From contig NZ_CP110389.1 in the NCBI RefSeq assembly GCF_026015985.1, positions 1,334,001 to 1,398,000 on the forward strand: a stretch of 64,000 bases of DNA, given 5' to 3'. Position numbers and translations under genes: made by a program. Every line of letters starts with the position of its first letter. Within the stretch, counting starts at the first letter, position 1. Shown piece by piece: positions 9,496-18,897 of this stretch. Source of the DNA: Rhodopseudomonas sp. P2A-2r. GTDB lineage: Bacteria; Pseudomonadota; Alphaproteobacteria; Rhizobiales; Xanthobacteraceae. The notes beneath the pieces were generated by a model. The model saw only the letters and a program-made list of their open reading frames with translations. It did not search any database and was not told the origin of the DNA.

Positions 9496-9723
9496 GTCGA
9501 ATCCTCAGGGGCGAAAGCGCGGGCGGAAGGTCTCTCATAGCCGGGTGTGCTGCGCCGATCCATGGCCTTGATGCATGGCCGACGGTCCTGACTGCGGCTT
9601 GCGGCCAATAAAGCTGCCGATTGCATCATCCCCGGCAACCGACTGTTAACGCCGTGCGGGGTCGCCTCACCAGTTTAAGCCGTCGGCAATTATTTGCATG
9701 CATTCAATGCTCTCCGGAGATCG

Positions 9724-11223
9724 ATGGTGATGTTCAGGAGAAAACGCGGTGAAATGGCGCGGCGCTGGCCGATTTCGGCAAAGTTGCTGATTCTGTCGTC
9801 GCTGGTGACGATTCTCGGATTTTCCGCGGTGTGCGGCACGGTCCTGCTCGACATGCGCCGTGCCGAGGAAGAATTGGCGCGCCAGACCAGCGAGAATCTC
9901 GCCACTACCATCGATGCGGATATCAGCCGCACCATCGAACTGTACGATCGCTCGCTGCGCGCGGTGATTGCCGGTATGCAGATGCCGGAAGTCAGCACGC
10001 TGAGTAAGCCGCTTCGTCAGCTTGTGTTGTTCGATCAGGCCGCCAGCGCCAGCCATTTCGGTGCGATCCAGGTGTTCGACGCCAAGGGCGATCTCATTCT
10101 CGACGCCGCCAATCTCGATCCGCTCCGGGAAAACCGGGCCGATGAGCAGTTCTTCAAGGTCCACCGCAGCGATGGCGAAGTAGGCCTGTTCCTCAGCCGG
10201 CCGATGCTGTATCGCGGCGCCTATTCCATTGTGGTCAGTCGTCGCATTAGCGATGCGGAGGGCAGCTTCGCCGGCGTGGTGGTGGGTGCCATCCGCTTTA
10301 CCTATTTCCACGAATTGTTCGATCGATTGCGACTTAATCCCGAGGACACCATTTCCGTGGTTCGCAGGGACGGCATGGTGCTGATGCGCACGCCGTTCGA
10401 TCTCGATCTTGTCGGCTACGGCTTTCGCGACAGATTGCTCATGCGGCGGTTGCTCATTGAGCGGAGCGGCGCGGTCTGGAGCGCTGGATCGAACGACGGC
10501 GTCCCTCGACTCTACATCTGGCGCAATAGCGGCAGGCATCTGGTGGTGGTGGTCGGCAAAGCGACAAGCAACATCTACGGGACGTGGCAAAAGCAGGCGA
10601 TCCGGATCGGCGCGATCATGCTCGGCCTGATCTGCTTTGTCGGCGCCGTCAGCCTGTTCCTCGCCCGTGAAATCAACCGACGCGCCCGCGCCGAGGGCAG
10701 GCTGGAAGAACTCGCCACCACCGATGCGCTCACTGGCCTGCGTAATCGCCGCAAGTTCGACACCGAGATCGAGACCGAATGGCGCCGCGCGATCCGGCAA
10801 TCGGGCACGCTGGCGCTGCTGCTGATCGACGCCGATCATTTCAAGCAGTTCAATGACACGTTCGGGCATCAGGCCGGCGACCATGCGCTGAAGGTGATCG
10901 CCGATTGCATCCAGCAGTCGGCGACGCGCGCCGGCGATTGCGCAGCGCGCTATGGCGGCGAGGAATTCGCGGTGCTGCTGCCGGGGATTTCAGCCACGGA
11001 GGCGTTGGTCGTCGCCGAGCGCATCCGGTTGCGTGTGTCCGCCGTACCGGCGGCCCCCGAGGCGCTCACCGTCAGCATCGGCGTCGCCAGCATGACGCCG
11101 ATCGTCACAATGGACCACAGCGATCTGGTGGAAGCCGCCGACAAGGCGCTCTACGCCGCGAAGGACGCGGGCCGCAACCAGTCGATGATCGCCACGCCGC
11201 AGCATCTGATGATGGCGGCCTGA
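9724..11223 (+). CDS. Membrane-anchored diguanylate cyclase with periplasmic sensor domain
   Basis: The 499-residue protein starts at ATG 9724, preceded by ccggag 5 bases upstream; an earlier in-frame TTG at 9694 has no ribosome site. It has a membrane helix (LLILSSLVTILGFSAVCGTVLL), a periplasmic Cache-like sensor region of about 240 residues (SRTIELYDRSLRAVIAGMQ onwards), and a second helix (IGAIMLGLICFVGAVSLFL). A GGDEF domain follows. The active site is GGEEF at residues 411-415, and an RxxD inhibitory site (RAGD, 402-405) sits exactly five residues before it, so the enzyme should be active and product-inhibited by c-di-GMP. The TTDALTGLRNRR start of the domain is canonical. The signal sensed is unknown. 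Confidence 0.94.
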   Translation: MVMFRRKRGEMARRWPISAKLLILSSLVTILGFSAVCGTVLLDMRRAEEELARQTSENLATTIDADISRTIELYDRSLRAVIAGMQMPEVSTLSKPLRQLVLFDQAASASHFGAIQVFDAKGDLILDAANLDPLRENRADEQFFKVHRSDGEVGLFLSRPMLYRGAYSIVVSRRISDAEGSFAGVVVGAIRFTYFHELFDRLRLNPEDTISVVRRDGMVLMRTPFDLDLVGYGFRDRLLMRRLLIERSGAVWSAGSNDGVPRLYIWRNSGRHLVVVVGKATSNIYGTWQKQAIRIGAIMLGLICFVGAVSLFLAREINRRARAEGRLEELATTDALTGLRNRRKFDTEIETEWRRAIRQSGTLALLLIDADHFKQFNDTFGHQAGDHALKVIADCIQQSATRAGDCAARYGGEEFAVLLPGISATEALVVAERIRLRVSAVPAAPEALTVSIGVASMTPIVTMDHSDLVEAADKALYAAKDAGRNQSMIATPQHLMMAA

Positions 11224-11271
11224 TCCATCGTCACTTTCCGGATGTACTTCGCCCGGTGAAGCCGGCTCGCG

Positions 11272-12162
11272 TTACCGGGACTCCTCCAAATACCGCTTCA
11301 TCTCGGTGCGCAGGCCGTCGCGCAGGTCGTCGCGCTGCATCGCATAGGCGATGTTGGCACGCAGGAAGCCTGACTTCGAGCCGCAGTCGTGCCGCTCGCC
11401 CTCGAATTCCACGCCGTAGAATTTTTGCGACTTCGCCAGTCCGATCATGGCGTCGGTAAGCTGGATTTCGCCGCCGGCGCCGCGTTCCTGGGTTTCCAGG
11501 ATCTTGAAGATCTCAGGCTGCAGGATGTAGCGCCCGGTGATCGACAGGTTGGACGGCGAGGTGCCTTGCGGCGGCTTCTCCACCATGCCGTCGATGGTGA
11601 AGGCCGACGCGTTGGTGGGATGGCGCGCACCGACGCCGCAGATGCCGTATTGATGCGTAAGTTCCGCCGGCACTTCCTCGACCGCGACCAGGTTTGATTT
11701 TTCACCGAGGCCGTTGGCGATGTCGATCATCTGCTTGAGGCAGCCCGGGCTGTTGAGCACCAGCTCGTCCGGCAGCACCACGGCAAAGGGTTCGTTGCCG
11801 ACGATCTCGCGCGCGCACCATACCGCATGGCCCAGCCCGAGCGGTGCCTGCTGGCGGGTGAAGCTCATCTCGCCGGCTTCCGGCTGGAAGCGCGCCAGCT
11901 CGGCGATCTCCTTGGTCTTGTTGCGGCTCTTCAGGCTTTCGTCGAGCTCGAACATCTTGTCGAAATGATCCTCGATGACGCCTTTGTTGCGCCCGGTAAC
12001 GAAGATGAAATGTTCGATGCCGGCCTCGCGGGCCTCGTCGACCACATACTGAATCAGCGGCCGGTCGACGATGGTCAGCATTTCCTTGGGCATCGCCTTG
12101 GTGGCAGGAAGCACGCGTGTTCCGAGGCCTGCGACGGGGAATACAGCTTTGCGGATTTTCAT
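11272..12162 (-). CDS. galU: UTP-glucose-1-phosphate uridylyltransferase
   Basis: The 296-residue enzyme makes UDP-glucose, a precursor for exopolysaccharide, lipopolysaccharide and periplasmic glucans. The start used is ATG 12162 (MKIRKAVFPVAGLGTR); an upstream TTG at 12177 is possible. The nucleotide-binding motif GLGTRVLPATKAMPKEML, the IQYVVDEAREAGIEHF segment, VLPDELVL and the late VEFEGERHDCGSKSGF segment all fit GalU. It is convergent with the diguanylate cyclase gene. UDP-glucose fits with the envelope genes in this part of the window. Confidence 0.96.
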   Translation of the reverse strand: MKIRKAVFPVAGLGTRVLPATKAMPKEMLTIVDRPLIQYVVDEAREAGIEHFIFVTGRNKGVIEDHFDKMFELDESLKSRNKTKEIAELARFQPEAGEMSFTRQQAPLGLGHAVWCAREIVGNEPFAVVLPDELVLNSPGCLKQMIDIANGLGEKSNLVAVEEVPAELTHQYGICGVGARHPTNASAFTIDGMVEKPPQGTSPSNLSITGRYILQPEIFKILETQERGAGGEIQLTDAMIGLAKSQKFYGVEFEGERHDCGSKSGFLRANIAYAMQRDDLRDGLRTEMKRYLEESR

Positions 12163-12364
12163 TCGGAGACTTTGCAATGGACTAGGAGGGAAACCAGACG
12201 CGCATGCAAACGTAGATTGCCCGATGCGGTTCCCTTTGCAACCGGGAACAACGGCGGATGTGCGGCGTGGTCATGGTCTTTCGGGTCATCCTTTTGGCGC
12301 GGGCCGTGAAATCGCGCCTATATTAAGCCGATGGAAACCCCGACGGGGCCTCTTGTGGCGAGCC

Positions 12365-13785
12365 ATGACGATCTGGATGTTTGCGATGAGAATGCTGCGC
12401 GTGTCGACCCTGAAGCCGCCGATCCGGATGTTCGCCGCGGTGGCGCTGGCTGCACTGCTGGTGTCGGCGGTGCAGCCTTCGGCTGCATCGGCGCAATCGC
12501 AGGGAGTCCGTTCAGCCTGTTCGACAACATTTTCGGAGGTTCGCCGCCGCCGCAGGCAGCGCTGCCGCCAGCGCCCGGAAGCGGCGGCGTGCAACCATGG
12601 AGCGGCGAGGACGGCGCTTCCGGCCATCCGCTGATGACCGCTGTCGCGATTCGCCAGGCCGCCGACAATTTCGATAACTGCGTCGCCGGGCTGTGGCCTG
12701 ATGCCGCACGGCGCGGCATTTCGCAGGACAGCTTCCAGCGCTTCACCGCGGGCCTGACCCCGGACCTGCGGATCATGGACCTGATGGATTCGCAGCCGGA
12801 ATTCACCAAGGCGATCTGGGATTACCTCGACATCCTCGTCAACGACACCCGCATGGCCCGCGGCCGCGAGGTGCTGGCGCAGTACAAGTCGATCTTCGAT
12901 GCCGCCGAGAAGGCCTATGGCGTCGACCGCTACATCATCGCCTCGATCTGGGGCATCGAATCCAACTACTCGACGCAGATGGGCGACCGCAACGTGCTGC
13001 GCTCCACCGCGACGCTGGCCTGCGTCGGCCGCCGCCAGGCCTATTTCAAGGATGAATTCCTGGTGGCGTTGGAGATCCTGCACCGCGGCGACCTGCGCCC
13101 GGAGCAGATGCGCGGCTCGTGGGCCGGCGCGTTCGGGCCGACCCAGTTCATGCCTACCGCGTTCAAGCGCTTCGCCGTGGACGGCGACGGCGACGGCCGC
13201 CGCGACGTGGTCGACAACCCCACCGACCTGATCTTCTCCACCGCCAATAATCTGAAGAAAGACGGCTGGCAGAGCGGCCAGAGCTGGGGCTACGAAGTGG
13301 CGCTCCCCCAGGGCTTCAACTTCATGCTGGCCGACAAGGCCAAGGCGATGACGCTCTCGCAATGGGAGAATCTCGGGCTGAAGCGCGCCAACGGCCAGCC
13401 GTTTCCGCGCGCGGCCGAGAAGGCCTATCTGCTGGCGCCGGCCGGCGCCGGCGGCCCGGGCTTTCTGATGCAGCAGAATTTTCGCGTCATCATGAAGTAC
13501 AATCCGGCCGAGGCCTATGCGCTGGCGATCGGCCATTTCGCCGACCGGCTGCGCGGCGGCCCGCCTTTCGTGCAGCCCTGGCCGCGTCAGGAACGCGTAC
13601 TGTCGCGCGCGGAGCGGCTCGAACTGCAGCAATTGCTGGTGCAGCGCGGCTTCTACAAGGGCACTCCGGACGGCCAGTTCGGTGGCCAGACCCGCGAGGC
13701 GCTGCGCAGCTTCCAGGCCTCGATCGGCGCGCCGGCCGACGGCTTTGCGTCGTCGGAGGTGCTGGACAGATTGCGCGGGCGCTAA
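12365..13785 (+). CDS. Lytic murein transglycosylase (MltB type) with peptidoglycan-binding domain, apparent frameshift near 12503
   Basis: The mature protein from about 12510 is an SLT2/MltB-type transglycosylase. It contains IASIWGIESNYSTQMGDRNV with the catalytic glutamate, then GRRQAYFKDEFLVALEIL, GSWAGAFGPTQFMPTAFKR and a C-terminal peptidoglycan-binding domain (LQQLLVQRGFYKGTPDGQFG). It cuts peptidoglycan with 1,6-anhydro ends. The export signal is in another frame: ATG 12365 gives a good signal peptide (MFAAVALAALLVSAVQ then ASAQ). One extra G in the GGG run at 12502-12504 joins it to PFSLFDNIFGG and yields 473 residues. A continuous frame does exist from 12331, but its first 60 residues are a shadow of the signal peptide and lack secretion features. 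The stop overlaps that of the convergent esterase gene. Confidence 0.85.
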
Positions 13786-15269
13786 CATGCGTTCTTCCAC
13801 AGCGTGCGCCTGGCAGCCATGGGATCGTCGATAACCGCCAGCGTCGCGTCGAAGTGCATGGTCGACCTGCGCAGGGAATCGTATTTGGCCCAGCCGCAAT
13901 CGCCGGTGCGGGCAAAGGCAATCCAGGCTGCGTGCATGGCCGTCGCCAGTGCCTGTGGCGGGGCATCACCGAGCAGCCCCTGCGTTCCCAGGCCGAGAGT
14001 GTCGAACACGAACGGAATCTCCATCGAATGGGCGGCGCCCAGGCGCCCGTCGAACAGTGGCGAGCGCCAGGCAAATTCGTACATGTAGGTCGACGCCCTC
14101 GTGCGCGATGCATGCGCGTCGGCGAGTCGCACCGCCGGGAGTCGCCAGTACCAATCTGTCTGGATCGCCGACAGCAGCTCGCCAGCCGTCGCGTCGGGAT
14201 AGGCCGCGCGGTAGCCGCTCAACCCCTCGCCTGACAGCTCGTAGGCTGCCGCCAGCGCCACCACGGCCGCGTTGGGGATGCGGTCGATGGAGCCGTCGGA
14301 CACGAAGAACAGCCGCGTTTCCTCCTCGTTCGATCCGACCAGCAGATCGATGTCAGCCGCGGCGCCCGCAGCGATGGCGTCGATGGGAGGTTGCGGGATG
14401 GTCTTGCCGTCGACCACCGGCGCCCAGGGCAGATAGCTGAGCGCCACCTCGCCCCATAGTGTCGGGTCGGGATCGGCAATGAGCTCCGCGCGCAGCTTCG
14501 CCTGCGCCTGCAGGATCTGCGTGGTGGACATTGCGGCGATCGCGGCCCGCGTCGCCGGAACGCCGAGAATGTCGGCGAGTCGCTGGCCGATCCGTCGCGC
14601 GGTTGCCGCCGAATTGACGATCGGGGTGTTGCCGCTCTGCACGATGGCACGATGGAACAGGCCCTTGGTGCGCGGCATGGTGAGCAGGGTGGCGACGCTC
14701 ATGCCGCCCGCCGACTCCCCGAAAACAGCGACGCGGTCGCGATCGCCGCCAAAGGCCGCGATATTATCCTGCACCCACCTGAGTGCGGCGATCTGGTCGA
14801 GCAGGCCGGGATTGGCGACGCCGTCGGCGAAGTACAGAAAGCCGTCGGCGCCGACGCGATAGTTGATGGTCACACAGACCGCACCGTCGCGGGCGAAGCG
14901 GCTGCCGTCATAGAAAGGCGTGGCGCCGGTGGCATGGAATTCGAACATGCCGCCGGGGATCCACACCATCACCGGCAGGCCGGCGGTGCCTGTATCGGGC
15001 GTCCAGATGTTGAGCGTGAGGCAATCCTCGCCAGGCCCGACCAGTTCCAGCAAGAATTCGGAGATACCAGGCGGATAGTCGACCTGCGGAGGCTTCGGTC
15101 CGAATGCCTGTGCGTCACGCACTCCGTCCCAGGGCTGCACGGGCTGCGGCGGTTGCAGGCGGTGCGCACCGAACGGCGGCGCCGCGTAGCGTACGCCCTT
15201 GAACGATGTCACGCCGTTGCTGGAGCAACCACGCAGCTTGCCCTGGCGTGTTTCGATGACCGGGTTCAT
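13782..15269 (-). CDS. Carboxylesterase / lipase family protein (type B)
   Basis: The 495-residue alpha/beta hydrolase belongs to the carboxylesterase/lipase family. It begins MNPVIETRQGKLRG, followed by GVRYAAPPFGAHRL, the EDCLTLNIWTP segment and the oxyanion-hole region PVMVWIPGGMFEF. The nucleophile is in GESAGGMS, the likely acid residue in SNEEETRLF, and the catalytic histidine in AAHSMEIPFVF. No signal peptide is seen, so it should be cytoplasmic; the ester substrate is unknown. Start ATG 15269 matches the family start, while an ATG 16 codons upstream adds only unconserved residues. Its last bases overlap the end of the lytic transglycosylase gene on the other strand. Confidence 0.93.
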   Translation of the reverse strand: MNPVIETRQGKLRGCSSNGVTSFKGVRYAAPPFGAHRLQPPQPVQPWDGVRDAQAFGPKPPQVDYPPGISEFLLELVGPGEDCLTLNIWTPDTGTAGLPVMVWIPGGMFEFHATGATPFYDGSRFARDGAVCVTINYRVGADGFLYFADGVANPGLLDQIAALRWVQDNIAAFGGDRDRVAVFGESAGGMSVATLLTMPRTKGLFHRAIVQSGNTPIVNSAATARRIGQRLADILGVPATRAAIAAMSTTQILQAQAKLRAELIADPDPTLWGEVALSYLPWAPVVDGKTIPQPPIDAIAAGAAADIDLLVGSNEEETRLFFVSDGSIDRIPNAAVVALAAAYELSGEGLSGYRAAYPDATAGELLSAIQTDWYWRLPAVRLADAHASRTRASTYMYEFAWRSPLFDGRLGAAHSMEIPFVFDTLGLGTQGLLGDAPPQALATAMHAAWIAFARTGDCGWAKYDSLRRSTMHFDATLAVIDDPMAARRTLWKNAC

Positions 15270-15527
15270 GTTGTTTCTCGCGCTGCCAGATCCATCCATG
15301 CAGTCGGCGCCGGGCATACGCCTTGCGCTGGGTCAATCGCGCCAAGCCGTTGCGGACACGAAATTGCAGGCGCGGAGCGTCGCGCGCCCTTGACATGTGT
15401 AGTACGCGGGGCGCATTTTGACCGGATGATCACTCGCGCCGCCCGTCATAACGCAAAACGCCGTGCCTCCATTGGGGACGGGGATTTGCGCGCGCGATAG
15501 ATCGACACGCTCAGCATATTCACCATG

Positions 15528-15554
15528 GCCCCGCCGGTTTGTCGGGGCTTTTTT
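15528..15554 (+). terminator. Intrinsic terminator upstream of the dapA-like gene, no upstream gene on this strand
   Basis: A GC stem (gccccg 15528-15533 with cggggc 15543-15548, 9-base loop) is followed directly by TTTTTT (15549-15554). The nearest gene upstream is on the opposite strand, so the terminator must end an unannotated + strand RNA, or act as an attenuator in the leader of the dapA-like gene that begins 39 bases further on. A TTGACA at 15390-15395 could be the -35 of such a transcript; its -10 partner is weak. Confidence 0.7.
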
Positions 15555-15592
15555 ATGCGTCTCCGTCGCCGGCCCAGACAGGAGACACGCTC

Positions 15593-16525
15593 ATGCCCAC
15601 CGCGTCCGAACCGCCCAGCGGTTTATGGTTGCCCCTCATCACGCCGTTTCGTGACGGCGCCGTCGACCTCACGTCGCTGCGCCGGCTGCTCGACCACTAT
15701 GCCGATCAGCCGGTTGACGGATTCATTCTCGGTGCCACCACCGGCGAGGGGATGACTCTCGACGAGGATGAACTCCGGCAACTGGCGACCACCACGGCGC
15801 AGGCATTGCAGCAGCGCGGCGTGAGGCGCCCGCTCTATCTCGGCCTGTCAGGCAGCGACACCAGCCGCCTTGCCGCCGGGCTGGCGCGGACCGCGAGCTG
15901 GCCGGTCGACGGCTATCTGATCGCCAGCCCGTATTACTCGCGGCCGTCGCAGCGCGGATTGCTGCAGCATTTCGAGGCGCTGGCCGACAGCACCGCGCGG
16001 CCGATCATGCTCTACAACATTCCGTACCGGACCGGCGTCAACCTCGACAATGCGACCATCCTGCGGTTGGCCGAACGCAGTAACATCGTGGGGATCAAGG
16101 ATTGCGCGGCCGACACGCTGCAGTCGGTCGACCTGCTGCGTCGGCGGCCGAGTGGCTTCGCCGTGCTGACCGGTGAGGATGCACTGTTCTACGGCGCGCT
16201 GATCCGCGGCTGCGACGGTGGTATTCTGGCATCGGCGCACCTCCGCACCCCGGAGTTCGCGGCACTGCGGCCCACCATCCGGTCCGGCGACGCGCTGCGA
16301 GCCAACATGCAATGGCGCGCTTTGTCGGGAATTGCGGCCCTGCTGTTCGCCGAACCGTCCCCGGCACCCCTGAAGTACTGGCTATGGCGCTGCGGCCTGA
16401 TCGACAGTCCGGAGGTCCGGTTGCCGATGACGGCGATCGAGCAAGGCCTGGCCGCCGCCATCGACCAGTACATCCTGCGTTCGAAGGCGGAGGCGGGGGT
16501 GCCGGAAAAGGTCGGGATCGGATGA
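15593..16525 (+). CDS. Dihydrodipicolinate synthase family protein (DapA-like class I aldolase)
   Basis: The 310-residue protein is a (beta/alpha)8 aldolase of the DHDPS/N-acetylneuraminate lyase family. It shows the pyruvate-binding motif GATTGEGMTL, the tyrosine in LYNIPYRTGV and the Schiff-base lysine in NIVGIKDCAAD, so it should be catalytically competent. The ATG at 15593 has an aggaga ribosome site. Several family members catalyse 4-hydroxy-tetrahydrodipicolinate synthesis, others split or form different 2-keto acids. The C-terminal half (RGCDGGILASAHLRTPEF, SPAPLKYWLWRCGLI) differs from typical lysine-pathway DapA but the reaction cannot be decided from sequence alone. A terminator just upstream may attenuate it. 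Confidence 0.88.
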   Translation: MPTASEPPSGLWLPLITPFRDGAVDLTSLRRLLDHYADQPVDGFILGATTGEGMTLDEDELRQLATTTAQALQQRGVRRPLYLGLSGSDTSRLAAGLARTASWPVDGYLIASPYYSRPSQRGLLQHFEALADSTARPIMLYNIPYRTGVNLDNATILRLAERSNIVGIKDCAADTLQSVDLLRRRPSGFAVLTGEDALFYGALIRGCDGGILASAHLRTPEFAALRPTIRSGDALRANMQWRALSGIAALLFAEPSPAPLKYWLWRCGLIDSPEVRLPMTAIEQGLAAAIDQYILRSKAEAGVPEKVGIG

Positions 16526-16591
16526 ATCTGATTGAACCTGACCGGATCGACGGGCGCTGCCGGTCGATCCCGCGCTATCGCAGCCGTTAAC

Positions 16592-16635
16592 TCCGTCCCT
16601 TGACCGGGTCCGCGGACCTCCGGTCAAGGGACGGA
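16592..16635 (+). terminator. Hairpin after the dapA-like gene
   Basis: A perfect 16-bp inverted repeat (tccgtcccttgaccgg, 16592-16607, against 16620-16635) with a 12-base loop lies 66 bases after the dapA-like stop and ahead of the DUF459 gene. It lacks a T tract, so it may be a transcript-stabilising or repeat-family palindrome rather than a classic terminator. Confidence 0.55.
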
Positions 16636-16706
16636 AACTGCCCGCTTGCGGCCCGAATTCGGGTATAAGTCCGGGCAAACCTGAAGACCGATGGCGATCG
16701 AGGCGC

Positions 16707-18350
16707 ATGGCAGACAAGTCGAAATCCTTCCTTGGACTGTTCACCGAGCGCGGCCCGCTGATCGCTGCGACCGTTGCCTTGGGCATGTTGTTCGGCGTCA
16801 TCGCACCTGCTTCGGCGCAATTCTTCAATTTCGGCGGGCCACCGCAGCCGCCGCCGCGTCCGCAGCGCGCTGTTCCCAATGGGGGTGGCGGTGGTGGCTT
16901 TGGCTGGTTCGGCGGCAATGACAGCCCGTTCTTCGCGCCGTTCCAGCAGCAGGCCCCGCGGCAGCGCGCGCAACCGCGTGAGGATTATTCGCGGGCGCCG
17001 GCGCCGGAAAAGCGCGACGTCACGGCGGAACGCAACGTGCTGGTGCTCGGCGATGCCATGGCCGACTGGCTGGCCTATGGCCTTGAGGACGCCTATTCGG
17101 AGCAGCCCGACATGGGCGTGATCCGCAAGCATAAGACCGTCTCCGGGCTGCTGCGTTATCAGCCCAAGGGCGATCCGGCCGACTGGGCAGCGGCGGCCAA
17201 GGGCATTCTCGCCAGCGAAAAGCCGGACGCCATTGTCGTAATGCTCGGTCTCAACGATCGCATTCCGATCCGCGAGCCGGACAAGGCGACGGATAAAAAG
17301 GGCGTCAAGAAAGACGACAAGGCGAAGCCGGACGGGGGCGCCGACGCTGCCAAGCCGGCTGACGCCGACGACGATCAGGACATCGCCGAGCCGCCGTCGC
17401 TGATCGCGCCGGAAAAGAGCGCGCGATCTCCGGGCGGCGTTGCCGAGTTCCGCGACGATCGCTGGATCGAGCTCTATTCTAGGAGGATCGAGGAGATGAT
17501 CGGCGTGCTCAAGACGAAGGGCGTGCCGGTGCTGTGGGTCGGGCTCCCGGCGGTGCGCGGCACCAAGGCGACCTCCGACACGCTGTTCCTGAATTCGCTG
17601 TACCGCGACGCGGCCGGCAAGGCCGGCATTACCTATGTGGACGTCTGGGACGGGTTCGTCGACGAGGCCGGCCGCTTTCTGCAGCAGGGCCCCGATTTCG
17701 AGGGCCAGAACCGCCGGTTGCGTTCCTACGACGGCGTGTTCTTCACCAAGGCTGGTGCGCGCAAGCTGGCGCATTACGTCGAGCGCGAGATCACCCGGCT
17801 GATGGCCGGACGCTCGGCGCCCATCGCTCTGCCGTCGGAACCGGCGACCCCCGACGCCAACGTCGTTCCGGGGGCACCGCCGCCGCGGCCGATGGCCGGG
17901 CCGATCGTGCCCCTGGTGGCCTCCTCGGTTGGTACCGATCAACTGCTCGGCGGCCCAGGCTCACGTCCGGCTGCAGTCGATGCGCTGGCGGCGCGAACCC
18001 TGGTGAAGGGCGAGGCGCTGGCCGCGCCCGCGGGCCGCGCCGATGATTTCGCGTGGCCGCGCCGTGAGGTCGGGCGTCAGCCCGCCTCGACCGAGACGCC
18101 GGTGGCGTCAGTATCGCCGGCCGCTGCAGGTGCCGACGTCATCACCCCGGTGATGGCGCCGGCTGCGCCGCCGAAGCCGAAAAAGCCCAAGCCGGTGGTG
18201 GAAGCTGAGCCTTCAATCGGCAATTTCTTCGGCTTCAATACGCCTGAGCGGCAGCCGCCGCCGCCACCCCAGCAGCGGGCGCGAAGCGGTCCGCGACCGC
18301 CGGCCAATGTCGGGCCTTCGGCCGCAGCACCCAGTTTCTTCGCGCGATAG
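16707..18350 (+). CDS. DUF459 / SGNH-hydrolase-type periplasmic or membrane-anchored protein
   Basis: The 547-residue protein has an N-terminal membrane segment or signal (RGPLIAATVALGMLFGVIAPASAQ) and a Pro/Gly/Gln-rich linker. An SGNH-type hydrolase domain follows: NVLVLGDAMADWLAYGL (block I, with GDAM in place of GDSL), IVVMLGLNDRIPI (block III) and DGVFFTKAGARKLAHYVE (block V with Asp and His). A highly charged Lys/Asp insertion (about residues 192-230) splits the domain. A long Pro/Ala-rich disordered tail follows. The serine nucleophile of block I is not obvious because Ala-Met replaces Ser-Leu, so activity is uncertain. Related proteins with SGNH domains often de-acylate cell-surface polysaccharides. 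Confidence 0.8.
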   Translation: MADKSKSFLGLFTERGPLIAATVALGMLFGVIAPASAQFFNFGGPPQPPPRPQRAVPNGGGGGGFGWFGGNDSPFFAPFQQQAPRQRAQPREDYSRAPAPEKRDVTAERNVLVLGDAMADWLAYGLEDAYSEQPDMGVIRKHKTVSGLLRYQPKGDPADWAAAAKGILASEKPDAIVVMLGLNDRIPIREPDKATDKKGVKKDDKAKPDGGADAAKPADADDDQDIAEPPSLIAPEKSARSPGGVAEFRDDRWIELYSRRIEEMIGVLKTKGVPVLWVGLPAVRGTKATSDTLFLNSLYRDAAGKAGITYVDVWDGFVDEAGRFLQQGPDFEGQNRRLRSYDGVFFTKAGARKLAHYVEREITRLMAGRSAPIALPSEPATPDANVVPGAPPPRPMAGPIVPLVASSVGTDQLLGGPGSRPAAVDALAARTLVKGEALAAPAGRADDFAWPRREVGRQPASTETPVASVSPAAAGADVITPVMAPAAPPKPKKPKPVVEAEPSIGNFFGFNTPERQPPPPPQQRARSGPRPPANVGPSAAAPSFFAR

Positions 18351-18370
18351 CGCATGATCGGCGCCGGCCA

Positions 18371-18403
18371 AACGAAAGCGCCTCCGGATGGCTCCGGAGG
18401 CGC
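18371..18403 (-). terminator. Intrinsic terminator of the CsbD-like gene
   Basis: An 11-bp perfect stem (18378-18388 with 18393-18403, loop of 4) is followed on the minus strand by the sequence tttcgttt. It lies 25 bases beyond the stop of the CsbD-like gene and also faces the end of the DUF459 gene, so it may serve both strands. Confidence 0.75.
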
Positions 18404-18427
18404 GTCGCTCATGCAATATGGTGAGGG

Positions 18428-18796
18428 TCAGTAGCCCCAGCGGCTCGGCGGACGGCGCGGCGGCCGCGACATCAGCATGGCCAGCGCGAAGCCGATGCCG
18501 CCCGCGATCAGCAGCGCGCCGAGCGGATTGTCGCGCACCGTCTTGGCAACAGCTTCAGAACCCTCGCGATAGGTGTCGCCGCTGTTGTCGATGGCGTCCT
18601 TGGCAAAGTTCACGGCTGCATCGGATGCATCGCGCGCGGCATCCTTGGCCTGGCCGTACAGGTTCTGCACGGTGCCCGCTGCTTCGCGGGCACGCCCGGA
18701 AGCTTCCGTGCGTGCATCGCCGGTGATGCCGCCCACGACGCCTTCAACCTTGCCGGCCGCATCCTTGGCCATGCCTGAAATCCGATCCTTGTCCAT
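18428..18796 (-). CDS. CsbD / DUF883-like stress-associated protein with C-terminal membrane anchor
   Basis: The 122-residue protein begins MDKDRISGMAKDAAGKVEG, a CsbD-like repeat segment, then an amphipathic Ala-rich region (AKDAARDASDAAVNFAKDAI). It ends in a DUF883-type membrane anchor (NPLGALLIAGGIGFALAMLM) and an Arg/Pro tail. CsbD-family proteins are commonly induced by general stress, and the anchored relatives are ElaB/YqjD-like. The function here is not known. The gene is alone and has its own terminator. Confidence 0.82.
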   Translation of the reverse strand: MDKDRISGMAKDAAGKVEGVVGGITGDARTEASGRAREAAGTVQNLYGQAKDAARDASDAAVNFAKDAIDNSGDTYREGSEAVAKTVRDNPLGALLIAGGIGFALAMLMSRPPRRPPSRWGY

Positions 18797-18897
18797 GTTC
18801 GCTGCTCCATGAGGAAATTCTCGCTCTTACAAGTCACCAGACCCGCACAGGTTCCCGGCGTTCCGCAGCGGTTAGCGAGGCAGAGCGCTCGCGCGCC

